A DNA stretch of 64,000 nt from JADKAV01 sp963704075 (GCA_963704075.1 CAVPGV010000010.1:62001-126000); one strand, 5' to 3'. Positions 7,435 through 17,169 are shown, numbered from the stretch's first letter. Program-made: numbers and translations. Notes: generated by a model not told the origin, from the sequence alone.

Positions 7435-8483
7435 TGCCGCCCAGGCCACTGACCATAGCCGCCGACGATGACAACGCCGCGTTGATCGCGGCCCTTGCGC
7501 AACGGCTGGAGACCGACGAACCGACCGCCGGCGCGCCGGTGGACCTCTTGGTGACCTCGCGACCACCGGAGCAACCGGCCCACCACATCGCTTTCACCGG
7601 TGAACTGAGCGCCGAGGTCGATGCGTGGGACCAGGCCGCGCCGCCTCAGACCGTGGCGGGCGCGCTGTGGATCCCCGCTGGATGCGAAGCTGCGGAATCG
7701 ATCGTCGCATGGCTTGCGTTGCGCCGTCAGACTCCCACCACGCCGTTGAGTGACTTGACCGACGCGAACGGCCGGGCCCTGCGCTGGTCGATCATGTCCG
7801 CGACCACGGTGTCCCTGCCGGTCGTTGCGGCTGCTGACGTCGATGAGACTGAAGTCCGGGCCTGGCTCGACGAGCGGCCTCAGGTGCGAGAGCTCGGCGA
7901 CGCTGTGGATCGGGTGGGCGGGGACACAGCTGAGACGGTCCTGAAGTCGGCACAACGCTTCCGTGATGCCCTGAATGGCCTCGAAGAACTGACGGATACA
8001 CCTGACGCGGCACCGACCCCCACGTTCGACGCCGCGCTCGCCGACCACCTGCGCCAGGTACAGCTGTCGGGTTTGCGTAGGTGGCGTTCGGGGCGAGCCC
8101 GAGCCCAGAGCGCCGAAACCCTATCCACGGCTGCCCGGTCAGTGGCTGGGGACCGACTGCGCACACTGATCCAGGCCCGGCAAGAGGTCGTGGCCGATCA
8201 CCGGAGCGCCGAGGTCGCCGAGCAGACGTCCGCAGCCGTGCGGGACCTCCTGCAGGAGGCTGTGACAGGTCTCGAACTGCCGGTCGCTGTCGATTTCGCC
8301 GCAGTGCCCCGCTCGTGGCCGGGCGAGCCGGCGCCCCCGCGGCGGTATGTCCTCCTTCACCCCGATCAGGAACTCGCCGGCAGTCTCGATGGCGCCGCGG
8401 CCCGGGCCAGCGAGGACGTACCCGAGGGCCAAGCCATCTGCATGATCATCCGGTCGGGTTTCAGCCTCCCCGGACTGCGCTGA
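7434..8483 (+). CDS. Conserved-looking protein of unknown function
   Basis: I do not recognise a family. The 349-residue product is soluble, without signal peptide or membrane segment. Residues 1-130 look like a small alpha/beta domain (LTIAADDDNAALIAALAQRL, GALWIPAGCEAAESIVAWL). The middle (about 180-290) is strongly helical with heptad-like spacing (ALADHLRQVQLSGLRRW, LIQARQEVVADHRSAEVAEQ). The C-terminus returns to beta-type sequence. Codon use and GC match the neighbours. It starts 24 bp after the DUF4388 stop but has its own leaderless-type promoter, so it may be expressed both with and without that gene. Confidence 0.6.
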   Translation: MPPRPLTIAADDDNAALIAALAQRLETDEPTAGAPVDLLVTSRPPEQPAHHIAFTGELSAEVDAWDQAAPPQTVAGALWIPAGCEAAESIVAWLALRRQTPTTPLSDLTDANGRALRWSIMSATTVSLPVVAAADVDETEVRAWLDERPQVRELGDAVDRVGGDTAETVLKSAQRFRDALNGLEELTDTPDAAPTPTFDAALADHLRQVQLSGLRRWRSGRARAQSAETLSTAARSVAGDRLRTLIQARQEVVADHRSAEVAEQTSAAVRDLLQEAVTGLELPVAVDFAAVPRSWPGEPAPPRRYVLLHPDQELAGSLDGAAARASEDVPEGQAICMIIRSGFSLPGLR

Positions 8484-8792
8484 CCAAGCGACAGCGTTTG
8501 CGCGCTGAGTCGCCGGGGGCCTCGTTGCCGCGTCGAGAAGTCCGCTGGCCGACCACCTTTCGAATAGCCCGTGTTGCACCCGATTCTGCGTTGCTTCGCG
8601 GTTCTGCCGGGGAGGTTGGTCACGCAGAGCCTCATCCCCCGGCCCACCGCAGCCCGACCGACCTCCCTGCCCAGCGCCCGAACGTCAACGTCAACCGGAG
8701 ACTCCGCTGCCCCGCATCCCGATTCGTTCAGACCCCAATATGAAGTAGTTGACCCTTGAAATAAATTACAGACCGTCGGCGTTGAACCTGAC
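8484..8792. other. Gene-free stretch
   Basis: 309 bp with no supportable gene. The last 60 bp hold the only A/T-rich patch nearby (TTGAAATAAATTACAGACC, about 8755-8773), a likely promoter zone for the nitroreductase gene, though I cannot fix a -10. Confidence 0.45.
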
Positions 8793-9377
8793 ATGACGAC
8801 CACAAGCATCGCCATTGACCCCCTGTTCTCGCAGGCCCACACCGCCTACTCCTTCGGGCCACAGCCGGTGTCCGACACCGAGTTGGCAGCGATCTACGAG
8901 ACGGTCAGATGGGCCCCCACGGCCATGAACAGCCAGCCCCTACGGGTGGCCTACGTGCGCAGTCCCGACGCGAAGGCCGACCTCGAACCCCACCTCGCCC
9001 CCGGCAACGTGGAGAAGATGCGTTCGGCGCCCGTCACCGCGGTTCTCGCCTTCGACAGCGACTGGCACGAGCACCTGCCGGCGCTGCAACCCTTCGCGAC
9101 GGACCCACACCTGGCCTGGCAGGACCGGGACAAGCGAGAGTCGATGGCACGGTTCAACGCCAGCCTGCAGGCCGGATACTTCATCCTCGGCGTTCGCGCC
9201 CATGGCCTCGTCGCCGGTCCCATGGGCGGCTTCGACAAGGCAGGCGTGGACGCCACATTCTTCCCGGACGGCCGCTGGCGCTCGCTGCTGCTGGTCAACG
9301 TCGGACATCCCGGTCCGGAGTCGTTCAAGCCGCGCATGCCGCGACTGGAGTTCGACCAGGCCGCTGTGCTGCTGTAG
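8793..9377 (+). CDS. Nitroreductase-family oxidoreductase, RutE-like (malonic semialdehyde reductase)
   Basis: 194 aa, the length of RutE, an FMN-dependent NAD(P)H enzyme that reduces malonic semialdehyde to 3-hydroxypropionate in the Rut uracil pathway. Family marks are YSFGPQPVSDTEL, the WAPTAMNSQP flavin-binding segment (about 40-50), ARFNASLQAGYFILGVRAHG and GPMGGFDKAGVD. No other rut genes are near, so a general nitroreductase/enoate role is equally likely. It stands alone, facing glgM convergently. Confidence 0.8.
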   Translation: MTTTSIAIDPLFSQAHTAYSFGPQPVSDTELAAIYETVRWAPTAMNSQPLRVAYVRSPDAKADLEPHLAPGNVEKMRSAPVTAVLAFDSDWHEHLPALQPFATDPHLAWQDRDKRESMARFNASLQAGYFILGVRAHGLVAGPMGGFDKAGVDATFFPDGRWRSLLLVNVGHPGPESFKPRMPRLEFDQAAVLL

Positions 9378-9501
9378 CTGGCCCAGCGCTCCTGCCGCGA
9401 GGCGACCTGCTGCGTTCACCGTCGGGAATCCCCAGCGCGGTTGCCGCCTCGGGCGAAGTATGACGCATCGGGGAGATGCTGTCGTCTTGCGAGCGGGAAA
9501 C

Positions 9502-10668
9502 TCAGCTACCGTGAACGGCTTGCGCCTGCTCATAGACCTCGACGGTGCGCGCCGCAATCCGATCCCAGCCGAAGTCGGAAATGGCCCGCTCCCGACCTGC
9601 GCGCCCCATCTGCCGCGCGCGGGACGGGTCCTCGATGACCTTGTTGATCGCCGTGGCGAAGTCCGCTTCGAACTGTCCCGGCTCATCGGCGTCGTAATGG
9701 ACCAGCCGACCGGTCTCGCCGTCGACGACCACCTCCGGGATCCCGCCCACGTCACTGGCCACGACCGGCGCCTCGCAACCCATCGCCTCCAGGTTCACGA
9801 TTCCCAGCGGTTCGTACACACTCGGGCACGCGAAGACCAGCGCATGGCTGAGCAATTGCCTGACGTCGCTGCGCTCGAGGTGGCCGTTGAGCCAATGGAC
9901 GCCATCACGCTTCTCGCGTAGCGCGTCGATCGCTGCAGACACCTCTGCGCCGAGTTCCGGAGTATCCGGCGACGCGGCACACAACACGATGGGTACCGAC
10001 TCGTCGAAGTCCTGGGCGGCACGCAGCAGGTGCGCGATGCCCTTCTGCCGGGTGATCCGGCCGACGAAGAGCACGTAGGGCTTCTCGGGATCCACGCCGT
10101 GGCTGATCAGGGCATCGACCTCGTCCACCGGGCGGTAGGCCTGAGTGTCGATTCCGTTGTGCACCACATGGACCCGCTCGGGATCCACGAAGGGGTAACA
10201 GTCCAGTACGTCCGCGCGCATCCCTGCACTCACCGCGATGATCGCCTGCGCGTTGCGATAAGCGGTGTTCTCAACCCACGACGAGATCGCGTACCCGCCG
10301 CCGAGTTGCTCACGCTTCCACGGCCGGCGCGGCTCCAGGGAGTGTGCTGTGATCACGTGCGGGATGTCGTTGAGCAATCCGGTCAGGTGACCGGACAGGT
10401 TCGCGTACCAGGTGTGGGAGTGGGCGACGTCGCAGTCGGTGACCGCATCGGCCATACCCAGGTCCGCTCCGATCGTCTGCAACGCCGGATTGGCGTCCAG
10501 CAGCGAGTCGGGCACCTGATGTGCTTGGGCGTCCTCGCGTGGTTTGCCCAGGCAGTGCACGTCGACGTCGATGATCTTCCGTAACTCCGGCACCAAGTGT
10601 TCGACGTGGACGCCTGCTCCGCCGTAGATGAAAGGGGGCCATTCACGGGTCAGAATCGCTGTTCGCAC
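9502..10668 (-). CDS. glgM: Actinobacterial GT4 glycogen synthase / alpha-maltose-1-phosphate synthase
   Basis: 388 aa GT-B glycosyltransferase. The N-terminal domain begins with TREWPPFIYGGAGVHVEHL, and the C-terminal donor site has FVGRITRQKG and the E-x7-E type segment YEPLGIVNLEAMGCEAPVVAS. In mycobacteria the enzyme in this genomic position, divergent from glgC, is GlgM. It uses ADP-glucose plus glucose-1-phosphate to make maltose-1-phosphate for GlgE; older annotation calls it GlgA. It is divergent from glgC with 36 bp between the two starts and has a leaderless-type promoter. Which donor/acceptor pair applies here is inferred from context. Confidence 0.85.
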   Translation of the reverse strand: MRTAILTREWPPFIYGGAGVHVEHLVPELRKIIDVDVHCLGKPREDAQAHQVPDSLLDANPALQTIGADLGMADAVTDCDVAHSHTWYANLSGHLTGLLNDIPHVITAHSLEPRRPWKREQLGGGYAISSWVENTAYRNAQAIIAVSAGMRADVLDCYPFVDPERVHVVHNGIDTQAYRPVDEVDALISHGVDPEKPYVLFVGRITRQKGIAHLLRAAQDFDESVPIVLCAASPDTPELGAEVSAAIDALREKRDGVHWLNGHLERSDVRQLLSHALVFACPSVYEPLGIVNLEAMGCEAPVVASDVGGIPEVVVDGETGRLVHYDADEPGQFEADFATAINKVIEDPSRARQMGRAGRERAISDFGWDRIAARTVEVYEQAQAVHGS

Positions 10669-10674
10669 GGCTTC

Positions 10675-10697
10675 AGGCTATTGGCATTGTCTAACGT
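10675..10697. promoter_or_regulatory. Back-to-back leaderless promoters of glgM and glgC
   Basis: On the minus strand TAGCCT (10680-10675) lies 6 nt before the glgM GTG (10668). On the plus strand TAACGT (10692-10697) lies 7 nt before GTG 10705. The -10 boxes are only 11 bp apart, so polymerase binding for the two genes must compete. Confidence 0.55.
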
Positions 10698-10704
10698 GTT
10701 GCAT

Positions 10705-11928
10705 GTGAGAGAAGGACCAAGCGTTCTGGGAATCGTGCTCGCCGGCGGGGAGGGCAAGCGTCTGATGCCGCTCACCGCCGACCGGGCGAAGCCGGCGGTA
10801 CCGTTCGGCGGGGCGTACCGCATGATCGACTTCGTCCTGTCGAATCTGGTGAACGGGGGATTCTCACGGATCGCCGTACTGACCCAGTACAAGTCGCACT
10901 CGCTGGACCGCCACATCACCACCACTTGGCGCATGTCCAACCTCATGGGCGACTACGTCACGCCGGTTCCGGCGCAGCAGCGCCTGGGCCCGCGCTGGTA
11001 CATGGGATCGGCCGATGCGATCTACCAGTCACTGAACCTCGTGTACGACGAGCGTCCGGATTATGTCGCAGTCTTCGGCGCCGATCACATCTACCGCATG
11101 GACCCCGGACAGATGCTCGATCAACACATGGACTCCGGCGCAGGGGTCACCGTGGCGGGGATCCGCATGCCCCGGTCGGAGGCGACCCCGTTCGGCGTCA
11201 TCGAGACCGACGTCACCGGACAACGCATCACCGCCTTCCACGAGAAGCCCGCGGACCCGCCGGGGATCCCGGACAGCCCCGACGAGTCATACGTGTCGAT
11301 GGGCAACTACATCTTCAGTACCGATGTCCTGGTCGAATCCTTGAAGATCGACGCCGGCGACGAGGGCTCGGTGCACGACATGGGCGGCAACATCATCCCG
11401 ATGCTCACCTCGCAGGGACTGGCCCACGTCTACGACTTCTCCGACAACGAGGTGCCCGGCACGACTGATCGTGACCGGGGTTACTGGCGCGACGTGGGAA
11501 GCCTGGACGCCTACCACGACGCCCACATGGATCTGGTCAGCGTGCACCCGGTGTTCAACCTCTACAACCGCAAGTGGCCGATCCTGACCTATCTGGCGCC
11601 GCTGCCACCGGCCAAGTTCGCACTGGGCGGCAACGCCCACGAGTCGATGGTGGGCGCCGGTTCGATCGTCTCCGGCGGCCATGTGCGCCAGTCGGTGCTG
11701 TCGTTCGACGTGCGGGTGGCCGAGGGTGCCTTCGTCGAGGGTGCGGTGATCATGCCCGGCGTCCGGATCGGCCGGAACGCGGTCATCCGGCGGGCAGTCA
11801 TCGACAAGTACACCGACATCCCCGACGGAGCCCAGATCGGAGTCGATCTGGAGCGCGACCGGGAACGGTTCACCGTCAGCGCCGGCGGCGTGGTGGTCAT
11901 CGGCAAGGGTGCGACCGTCGAATTGTGA
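10705..11928 (+). CDS. glgC: Glucose-1-phosphate adenylyltransferase
   Basis: 407 aa. Makes ADP-glucose from ATP and glucose-1-phosphate, the donor used by the divergent glgM product. The nucleotidyltransferase signature is GIVLAGGEGKRLMPLT (about residues 8-23) followed by RAKPAVPFGG; YRMDPGQML is the conserved substrate segment. The C-terminal third has left-handed beta-helix repeats (GSIVSGGHVRQS, VIMPGVRIGRNAVIRRAVID). The ORF extends 36 codons upstream over the glgM region, but GTG 10705 is chosen because it lies 7 nt after a -10 hexamer and starts just before the conserved core. Confidence 0.93.
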   Translation: MREGPSVLGIVLAGGEGKRLMPLTADRAKPAVPFGGAYRMIDFVLSNLVNGGFSRIAVLTQYKSHSLDRHITTTWRMSNLMGDYVTPVPAQQRLGPRWYMGSADAIYQSLNLVYDERPDYVAVFGADHIYRMDPGQMLDQHMDSGAGVTVAGIRMPRSEATPFGVIETDVTGQRITAFHEKPADPPGIPDSPDESYVSMGNYIFSTDVLVESLKIDAGDEGSVHDMGGNIIPMLTSQGLAHVYDFSDNEVPGTTDRDRGYWRDVGSLDAYHDAHMDLVSVHPVFNLYNRKWPILTYLAPLPPAKFALGGNAHESMVGAGSIVSGGHVRQSVLSFDVRVAEGAFVEGAVIMPGVRIGRNAVIRRAVIDKYTDIPDGAQIGVDLERDRERFTVSAGGVVVIGKGATVEL

Positions 11929-11975
11929 CGACCTCCGGCACGGGTTGAACGGGTGCCTCCCACGCATTGATCTGC

Positions 11976-12863
11976 TCACCCCTGCGGCGGGAAACCGCCG
12001 GCCTTCGCCACCAATCCCGGCGTCGGACGCCCCAGCCGCTCCCCGAGCCAGTCACTGGCGCGACATAGGGCGTCGAGGTCGAGTCCGGTGTCGTACCCGG
12101 AGCGCTCGAGGGCGAAGACGAGGTCCTCGGTGGCGATGTTGCCGGTCGCCCGTGGCGCGAAGGGGCAACCACCGATCCCGCCGAGTGAGGCGTCCAGCAC
12201 GGCGACACCCGCGTCTGCTGCGGCCAGTGCACTCGCGTAACCGGTGTTGCGCGTGTTGTGCACGTGTACCCGCAATGGCACGTCGACGGCATCGCGGACC
12301 GCGGAGAGCCGCCTGTGCACGTCGAGCGGTACCGCAACGCCGATCGTGTCAGCGATCGCCAACTCGTCGATGCCGGCAGCGGCCACCTGCGTGGCCACAT
12401 CCACCAACCGGGACACGTCGACCTCGCCCTCGTAGGGGCAGCCGAAGGACGCGGAGAGGGTCACACTCACGGGCAGTCCGGCCGCCCGGGCGCGCGGCGC
12501 GATGGCCTCGACCGCGGCGATCGCCTCGGCGGTGGTCGTGCCCTGGTTCTTCTGCGAGAACGTGTCGGTGACCATGACCACGAGGTTGACCTCGTCCACA
12601 GCGGTGGCACGCGCCCGTTCGAAGCCGCGCTCGTTGAGCACCAGACCGATATAGGAGGCGGCATCGGGTTTCAGCTGCTCGAGTACCGCTTCCGCATCGG
12701 CCATCTGCGGCACCCGCTTCGGGTTGACGAAACTGGCGACCTCGATCCGCTGCACCCCGGCCTCGACGCAGCGGTTGATGAAGTCCACCTTGGTGGCGGT
12801 GTCCAGGACGGTGGCCTCGTTCTGCAGTCCGTCGCGGGGGCCGACTTCGACGATCTGGATCAT
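11976..12863 (-). CDS. Hydroxymethylglutaryl-CoA lyase family protein
   Basis: 295 aa, TIM-barrel HMGL-like family. HMG-CoA lyase splits HMG-CoA into acetoacetate and acetyl-CoA at the end of leucine breakdown. Visible are VEVGPRDGLQNE at the N-terminus (catalytic Arg-Asp), the metal His pair in RVHVHNTRNTG, and the active-site Cys loop GGIGGCPFAP followed by TGNIATEDLV. It overlaps the Dabb gene by ATGA and converges on glgC. No acyl-CoA dehydrogenase or carboxylase is next to it, so the pathway is not proven by context. Confidence 0.85.
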   Translation of the reverse strand: MIQIVEVGPRDGLQNEATVLDTATKVDFINRCVEAGVQRIEVASFVNPKRVPQMADAEAVLEQLKPDAASYIGLVLNERGFERARATAVDEVNLVVMVTDTFSQKNQGTTTAEAIAAVEAIAPRARAAGLPVSVTLSASFGCPYEGEVDVSRLVDVATQVAAAGIDELAIADTIGVAVPLDVHRRLSAVRDAVDVPLRVHVHNTRNTGYASALAAADAGVAVLDASLGGIGGCPFAPRATGNIATEDLVFALERSGYDTGLDLDALCRASDWLGERLGRPTPGLVAKAGGFPPQG

Positions 12864-13138
12864 TGCGCGTCGACCACCGCCCGGTCGGCCAGCCGCGGAC
12901 GCAACCAGGCCAACAACTCCTGGTGGACCGGGTGCTCGAGGTAGCCGATCAATCCGTGCTCGTCAGTGTGCGTCGACCGCAGGACCAGGTCGAAGCAGCC
13001 GTCCCGGCCCAGGGAGTCGATCAGAACCTCCACCGAGAGCAGGTCCGGGATCTGGCCCTGCATACTGCGCAGGCGGGTGGCTGCCTCGACGCGGTCGGCC
13101 GGATCGTGCAGTTTCATCATGACGACGTGCGTGATCAC
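12860..13138 (-). CDS. Dabb (stress-responsive A/B barrel) domain protein
   Basis: 92 aa, a single dimeric alpha-beta barrel unit. ITHVVMMKLHDPAD is the usual first strand with the conserved His, and YLEHPVHQELLAWLRP is the conserved C-terminal helix. Function is unknown for most members. The gene is first of a two-gene operon with the HMG-CoA-lyase-like gene (ATGA overlap). Confidence 0.8.
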   Translation of the reverse strand: MITHVVMMKLHDPADRVEAATRLRSMQGQIPDLLSVEVLIDSLGRDGCFDLVLRSTHTDEHGLIGYLEHPVHQELLAWLRPRLADRAVVDAQ

Positions 13139-13190
13139 ACCTCAATCGTAGGACGCACCACATGAGGTCGGGGATGACGTATCCGGGGTG

Positions 13191-13971
13191 TCAGCCGAAG
13201 CGGCCGGAGATGTAGTCCTCCGTGGCCCGCTCCACCGGTGAGGTGAAGATGGCTCTCCGTCGGCCCGGACTCGACCAGCCTGCCCGGCTGGCCGATGCTG
13301 GCGAGGTTGAAGAACGCCGTGGTGTCCGAGACCCGGGCGGCCTGCTGCATGTTGTGCGTGACGATGACGATCGTGTAGTTGCGCTTCAACTCGTGCACGA
13401 GGTCCTCGATCGCCAGCGTCGAGATCGGGTCCAACGCCGACGCCGGTTCGTCCATCAGCAGGACCTGCGGTTCCACCGCGATGGCCCGCGCGATGCACAG
13501 TCGCTGCTGCTGGCCACCGGAAAGCCCCGCGCCGGGCCGGGCCAGGCGGTCCTTGACCTCTTCCCAGAGGTTCGCGCCCCGCAGGGACTTCTCCACGACG
13601 TCGTCGAGGTTCTTGCCCTTGCCCTTGGCCCGGTCCAGCTTCAGCCCGGCTGCCACGTTGTCGTAGATCGACATCGTCGGGAACGGGTTCGGCCGCTGGA
13701 AGACCATGCCGATGGTGCCGCGGACGTTCACCGGATCCACATCGGGGGCGTAGATGTCGTCACCCTCGAGCAGGATCTCGCCGTCGGTGTACGCGCCGGG
13801 AATCACTTCGTGCATGCGGTTGATGCTGCGCAGCACAGTCGACTTCCCACATCCCGACGGGCCGATGAACGCCGTGACCGACTTCGGCTCGATCGCAATG
13901 TTGACACCCTCGACGGCCTTGAAGTCTCCGTAGTAGATATCAAGGTCCTTGATGTCTATGCGCTTGGCCAT
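13191..13971 (-). CDS. pstB: Phosphate ABC transporter ATP-binding protein (reading frame broken near the 3' end)
   Basis: ATPase of the high-affinity phosphate importer. Walker A is GPSGCGKST, the signature LSGGQQQRLCIARA, Walker B LLMDEPASALD, and H-loop VTHNMQQAARVSD. The uninterrupted frame runs past the proper end to 13135 with an unrelated tail. The expected PstB terminus (IFTSP, then TEDYISGRFG and a TGA at 13191) lies in the next frame. Removing one base of the GG at about 13251 joins them (259 aa). I treat this as a likely indel error. It is last of pstS-pstC-pstA-pstB. Confidence 0.9.
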
Positions 13972-13989
13972 TTCTGTCCTTTCCTAGGT

Positions 13990-15060
13990 CTATTGCCGCG
14001 CGGGGGCGGTGAGTTTGGCCACGAGCCGGGCCAGGGCGTAGAACATGACGACAACGATGATCAGGACCAGCGCACCGGCCCATGCCCGGTCGATCGAGGC
14101 GGGCGTGCCCGACGAGATCTGGTCCCAGATGAACGTCGGCACCGAGGCCTGCGCCCCGGTGAACAGGTTCGGGTTCATCGACTGTGACAGGGACGTGGTC
14201 AACAGCAGCGGCGCCGTCTCACCGGCCACACGGGCGATGGACAGCATGACTCCGGTGACGATGCCGCCGAACGCCGTCGGGATCACGATCCGCACGATCG
14301 TCTTCCATTTGGGCACGCCGAGCGCGTACGACGCCTCCCGCAGATCGTTCGGCACGATCTTGAGCATCTCCTCGGTCGACCGCACGATGACCGGGATCAT
14401 CAGGATCGTCAGCGCCAGGGAGGCGGCGAACCCGGAGCGCTCGAAGCCGAACGTCAGCACCCAGAAGGTGTAGATGAACAGACCCGCGACGATGGACGGG
14501 ACACCGGTCATGACATCCACGAAGAACGTCACGAACGTGGCCAGCTTCCCGCGGCCGTACTCGACGAGGTAGATCGCGACCAGGATGGACAGAGGCACCG
14601 CGATCAACGCAGCCATTCCCACCTGCAGCAGGGTGCCCACCAGCGCATGCGCCAGACCGCCGCCCTCGCGCAGCGGCGACACGTTGCGCATCGTGCCCGT
14701 GAGGAAGTCCCACGAGAAGGCGCTGAGCCCTCGGATCGCCACCGAGATCAGGATCCACACCAGCGCCGACAGCGCGATGAGGAAAGCCGTCCAGACCAGC
14801 GTGGTGGCCAGCCGGTCGACCGCGAAGCGGCGGCCCTCGACCCGGAAACTCCAGACCGTCTGGACCAGCATGTACATGAGGTACCAGATCACCAGGCTGC
14901 CGGCGATCCCCGCGGCCGGAGTCACCACCACGATGACTGCGGTGAGACCAGCGCCGATCAGCGCCGAGTACAACGTCCCCAGCCGTGGCAAGGTGCGCAT
15001 CGCCAACTGCGAGCTGAGGCCCTCCAGGACCTCCGCGTCGTCTTTGTCCATCACGCTCAT
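13990..15060 (-). CDS. pstA: Phosphate ABC transporter permease PstA
   Basis: 356 aa, somewhat long for PstA because of an N-terminal extension carrying two extra hydrophobic segments. The binding-protein-dependent permease loop is LREASYALGVPKWKTIVRIVIP, here with the usual EA..LG spacing. About eight membrane segments can be drawn. ATG 15060 overlaps the pstC stop (ATGA), so the longer ORF start is rejected. Confidence 0.92.
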   Translation of the reverse strand: MSVMDKDDAEVLEGLSSQLAMRTLPRLGTLYSALIGAGLTAVIVVVTPAAGIAGSLVIWYLMYMLVQTVWSFRVEGRRFAVDRLATTLVWTAFLIALSALVWILISVAIRGLSAFSWDFLTGTMRNVSPLREGGGLAHALVGTLLQVGMAALIAVPLSILVAIYLVEYGRGKLATFVTFFVDVMTGVPSIVAGLFIYTFWVLTFGFERSGFAASLALTILMIPVIVRSTEEMLKIVPNDLREASYALGVPKWKTIVRIVIPTAFGGIVTGVMLSIARVAGETAPLLLTTSLSQSMNPNLFTGAQASVPTFIWDQISSGTPASIDRAWAGALVLIIVVVMFYALARLVAKLTAPARQ

Positions 15061-16037
15061 GAGTTCGCTCCGGAGAATTCCTTGTGCTTGGCGATGATCG
15101 CGCGGGCGATCATGTTGACCACCAGCGTGATGATGAACAGAATCAGACCGCTCGCGATCAACGCGGAGAGCCCGATCGGTCCGGCCTCGTTCCACTTCAG
15201 CGCGATGTTGGCCGCGAACGTGTTTCCGCCGGGCTCGGTGATGTGCCAGTTGATCTCGAAGGCCGCGGAGAGGATCAGGGCGACAGCGATGGTCTCACCG
15301 AGCGCCCGCCCGAGGCCCAGCATGGTGGCCGAGATGATGCCCGGGCGACTGAACGGCAGCACCGCCATGCGGATCATCTCCCAGCGGGTGGCACCGAGCG
15401 CCAGCGAGGCCTCCCGATGGTCGCGCGGGACCTGGATGAACACCTCGCGGGACAAGGCGGAGATCGTCGGCAGGATCATGATCGCCAGCACGACCGACGC
15501 GATGAAGATCGACTTGGTGTAGATGCCGATCTCGTTGCTGAACAACGGGATGAATCCCAAGTAGTCGTTGAGCCACTTGGTGATTCCCTCCATGTGGTTC
15601 ATCAGGACCTGCAGGCCCCAAAGACCGTAGATGATCGACGGCACGGCGGCCAGGACGTCGATGACGAAGCCCAGGGACGTCGACAACCGTCGCGAGGAGA
15701 AGAAGGCGATGAACAGCGCTGTGCCGATCGCGATGGGCACAGCGATGAACATGGCGATCACCGAGGAGATCGCGGTTCCGAAGGCAAGCGCCGCGATTCC
15801 GAACACCGGCGGGTCGGCGTCCGGGAACCACTCCTGTGTGGTGAAGAAGTTGCCAGTGTTGTTCTGGAACGCCGGGATGGCCTTCCACACCAGGAAGGCC
15901 CCGATCGAGGCCATGATGACCAGGACGAAGATCCCCGCACCCCGGGTCAGGTTGGTGAAGATCCGGTCCCCCAGCCGGACCGAAGACCCCCGGACGCTAG
16001 GGGTAGGTGCGTCCGGGGGCTTCAGGTCAGTACTCAT
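15057..16037 (-). CDS. pstC: Phosphate ABC transporter permease PstC
   Basis: 326 aa inner-membrane permease with six main helices. PstC hallmarks include AVPSIIYGLWGLQVL and the cytoplasmic coupling loop DHREASLALGATRWEM, followed by LGRALGETIAVALILS. It starts 18 bp after the pstS stop and overlaps pstA by ATGA. Confidence 0.94.
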   Translation of the reverse strand: MSTDLKPPDAPTPSVRGSSVRLGDRIFTNLTRGAGIFVLVIMASIGAFLVWKAIPAFQNNTGNFFTTQEWFPDADPPVFGIAALAFGTAISSVIAMFIAVPIAIGTALFIAFFSSRRLSTSLGFVIDVLAAVPSIIYGLWGLQVLMNHMEGITKWLNDYLGFIPLFSNEIGIYTKSIFIASVVLAIMILPTISALSREVFIQVPRDHREASLALGATRWEMIRMAVLPFSRPGIISATMLGLGRALGETIAVALILSAAFEINWHITEPGGNTFAANIALKWNEAGPIGLSALIASGLILFIITLVVNMIARAIIAKHKEFSGANS

Positions 16038-16055
16038 CGGTTATGCGTCGATTCC

Positions 16056-17169
16056 TCAGGACAGTGAGGTGACGGCGTCGGCGACCTGGGTCTCGAGCTC
16101 GCCGGGCAGCGGCACGTAGCCGATCTCCGAGAGCATGGACTGAGCGTCGGTCGAGGACGTGTAGGTGAGGAAGCTCTGCACCAGGGGCAGCGTGTCAGCG
16201 GCGTTCCCGGACTCACAGGCGATCTCGTAGGTCAGCAGGAGGACCGGGTAGGCGGCCGGGTCTTGCACCGCGTAGTCGATCTCCATCGTCAGGTCACCAT
16301 CGCCGGCATCGGCGTTCGGGGATCACCTTCGCGCTGGCCAGACCAGCCGTCGCGGTGTCGGCGTTCGGAGCAACCGCTCCGCCACCGTTGTCAACCGAAG
16401 CGGCCTTCAGGCCCTGCGTCTCCACGAAGGAGAGCTCGACGTATCCGATCGAGTTCGGGGTCGACTTCACCGAGGCGGCGACACCGTCGGAACCCTTGGA
16501 GCCCTGACCACCCTTGGCGGTCCAGTCCGAACCGGGCTCGTACGGCCAGGCGTCGGGGGCGGTGGCCGCCATCCACTGGGTGAAGTTGTCCGTGGTCCCC
16601 GAGCCGTCCGACCGGTGGAACTGGGCGATGGGAGCGTCGGGCAGGCTGACCTCCGGGTTGACCGCGGCCAGCGCCGGGTCGTTCCAGTTGGTGATCTCGT
16701 TGTTGAAGATCTTGGCGGTCACGTCCGGGGTCAGCACGAGGTTGTCGACACCCTCGAGGTTGTAGGTCAGAGCGATCGCGCCACCCACCATCGGGATGTT
16801 GATCGGCGGGTTGGCGTCGCAGCGGGCCGCGGCCTGCTGCAGTTCGTCACCCTCCATCGCCGAGTCGGATCCGGCGAATGCGACCTGGTTGTTGATGAAA
16901 TCGGCACGGCCGGCGCTCGAGCCGGACGGCGAGTATTCGATGGTGGCACCCTCGCAGGCGATCTGGTAGGCGTTGATCCACTCGGTCATGGCGTTCTTCT
17001 GAGCGCTGGAACCCGAGGCCTTGATCGTTCCGGTCGCGCATTCGGCGCCGCCGATCATGCCGTCCGAAGAGCCGGAATCGCTCGCTGAATCGCCGGACGA
17101 ACAACCGACCAATGCCAGGGCACCGGTTGCTGCCAGAGCAGCGAACTTGCTAGAGCGGGCGAGTTTCAC
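16056..17169 (-). CDS. pstS: Phosphate-binding lipoprotein PstS (frame broken by one base)
   Basis: Periplasmic-side phosphate receptor of the Pst importer. The start GTG 17169 follows GGGAGGAAAGG; the signal peptide ends in the lipobox LALVGC. Phosphate-site segments are ASGSSAQKNAMTEW, SGSSAGRADF and RSDGSGTTDNF. The frame breaks in a GGGG run at 16318-16321. Taking out one G gives an unbroken 370-residue protein, IPNADAGDGDL then the C-terminal domain ending DAVTSLS. Nothing else in the gene is damaged, so an indel error is likely. Confidence 0.92.

Noticed and set aside
13135..13190. PstB with a long novel C-terminal tail
   Set aside because: The canonical PstB ending with its own stop at 13191 is present one base out of frame, so the tail is an artefact of the frame break.
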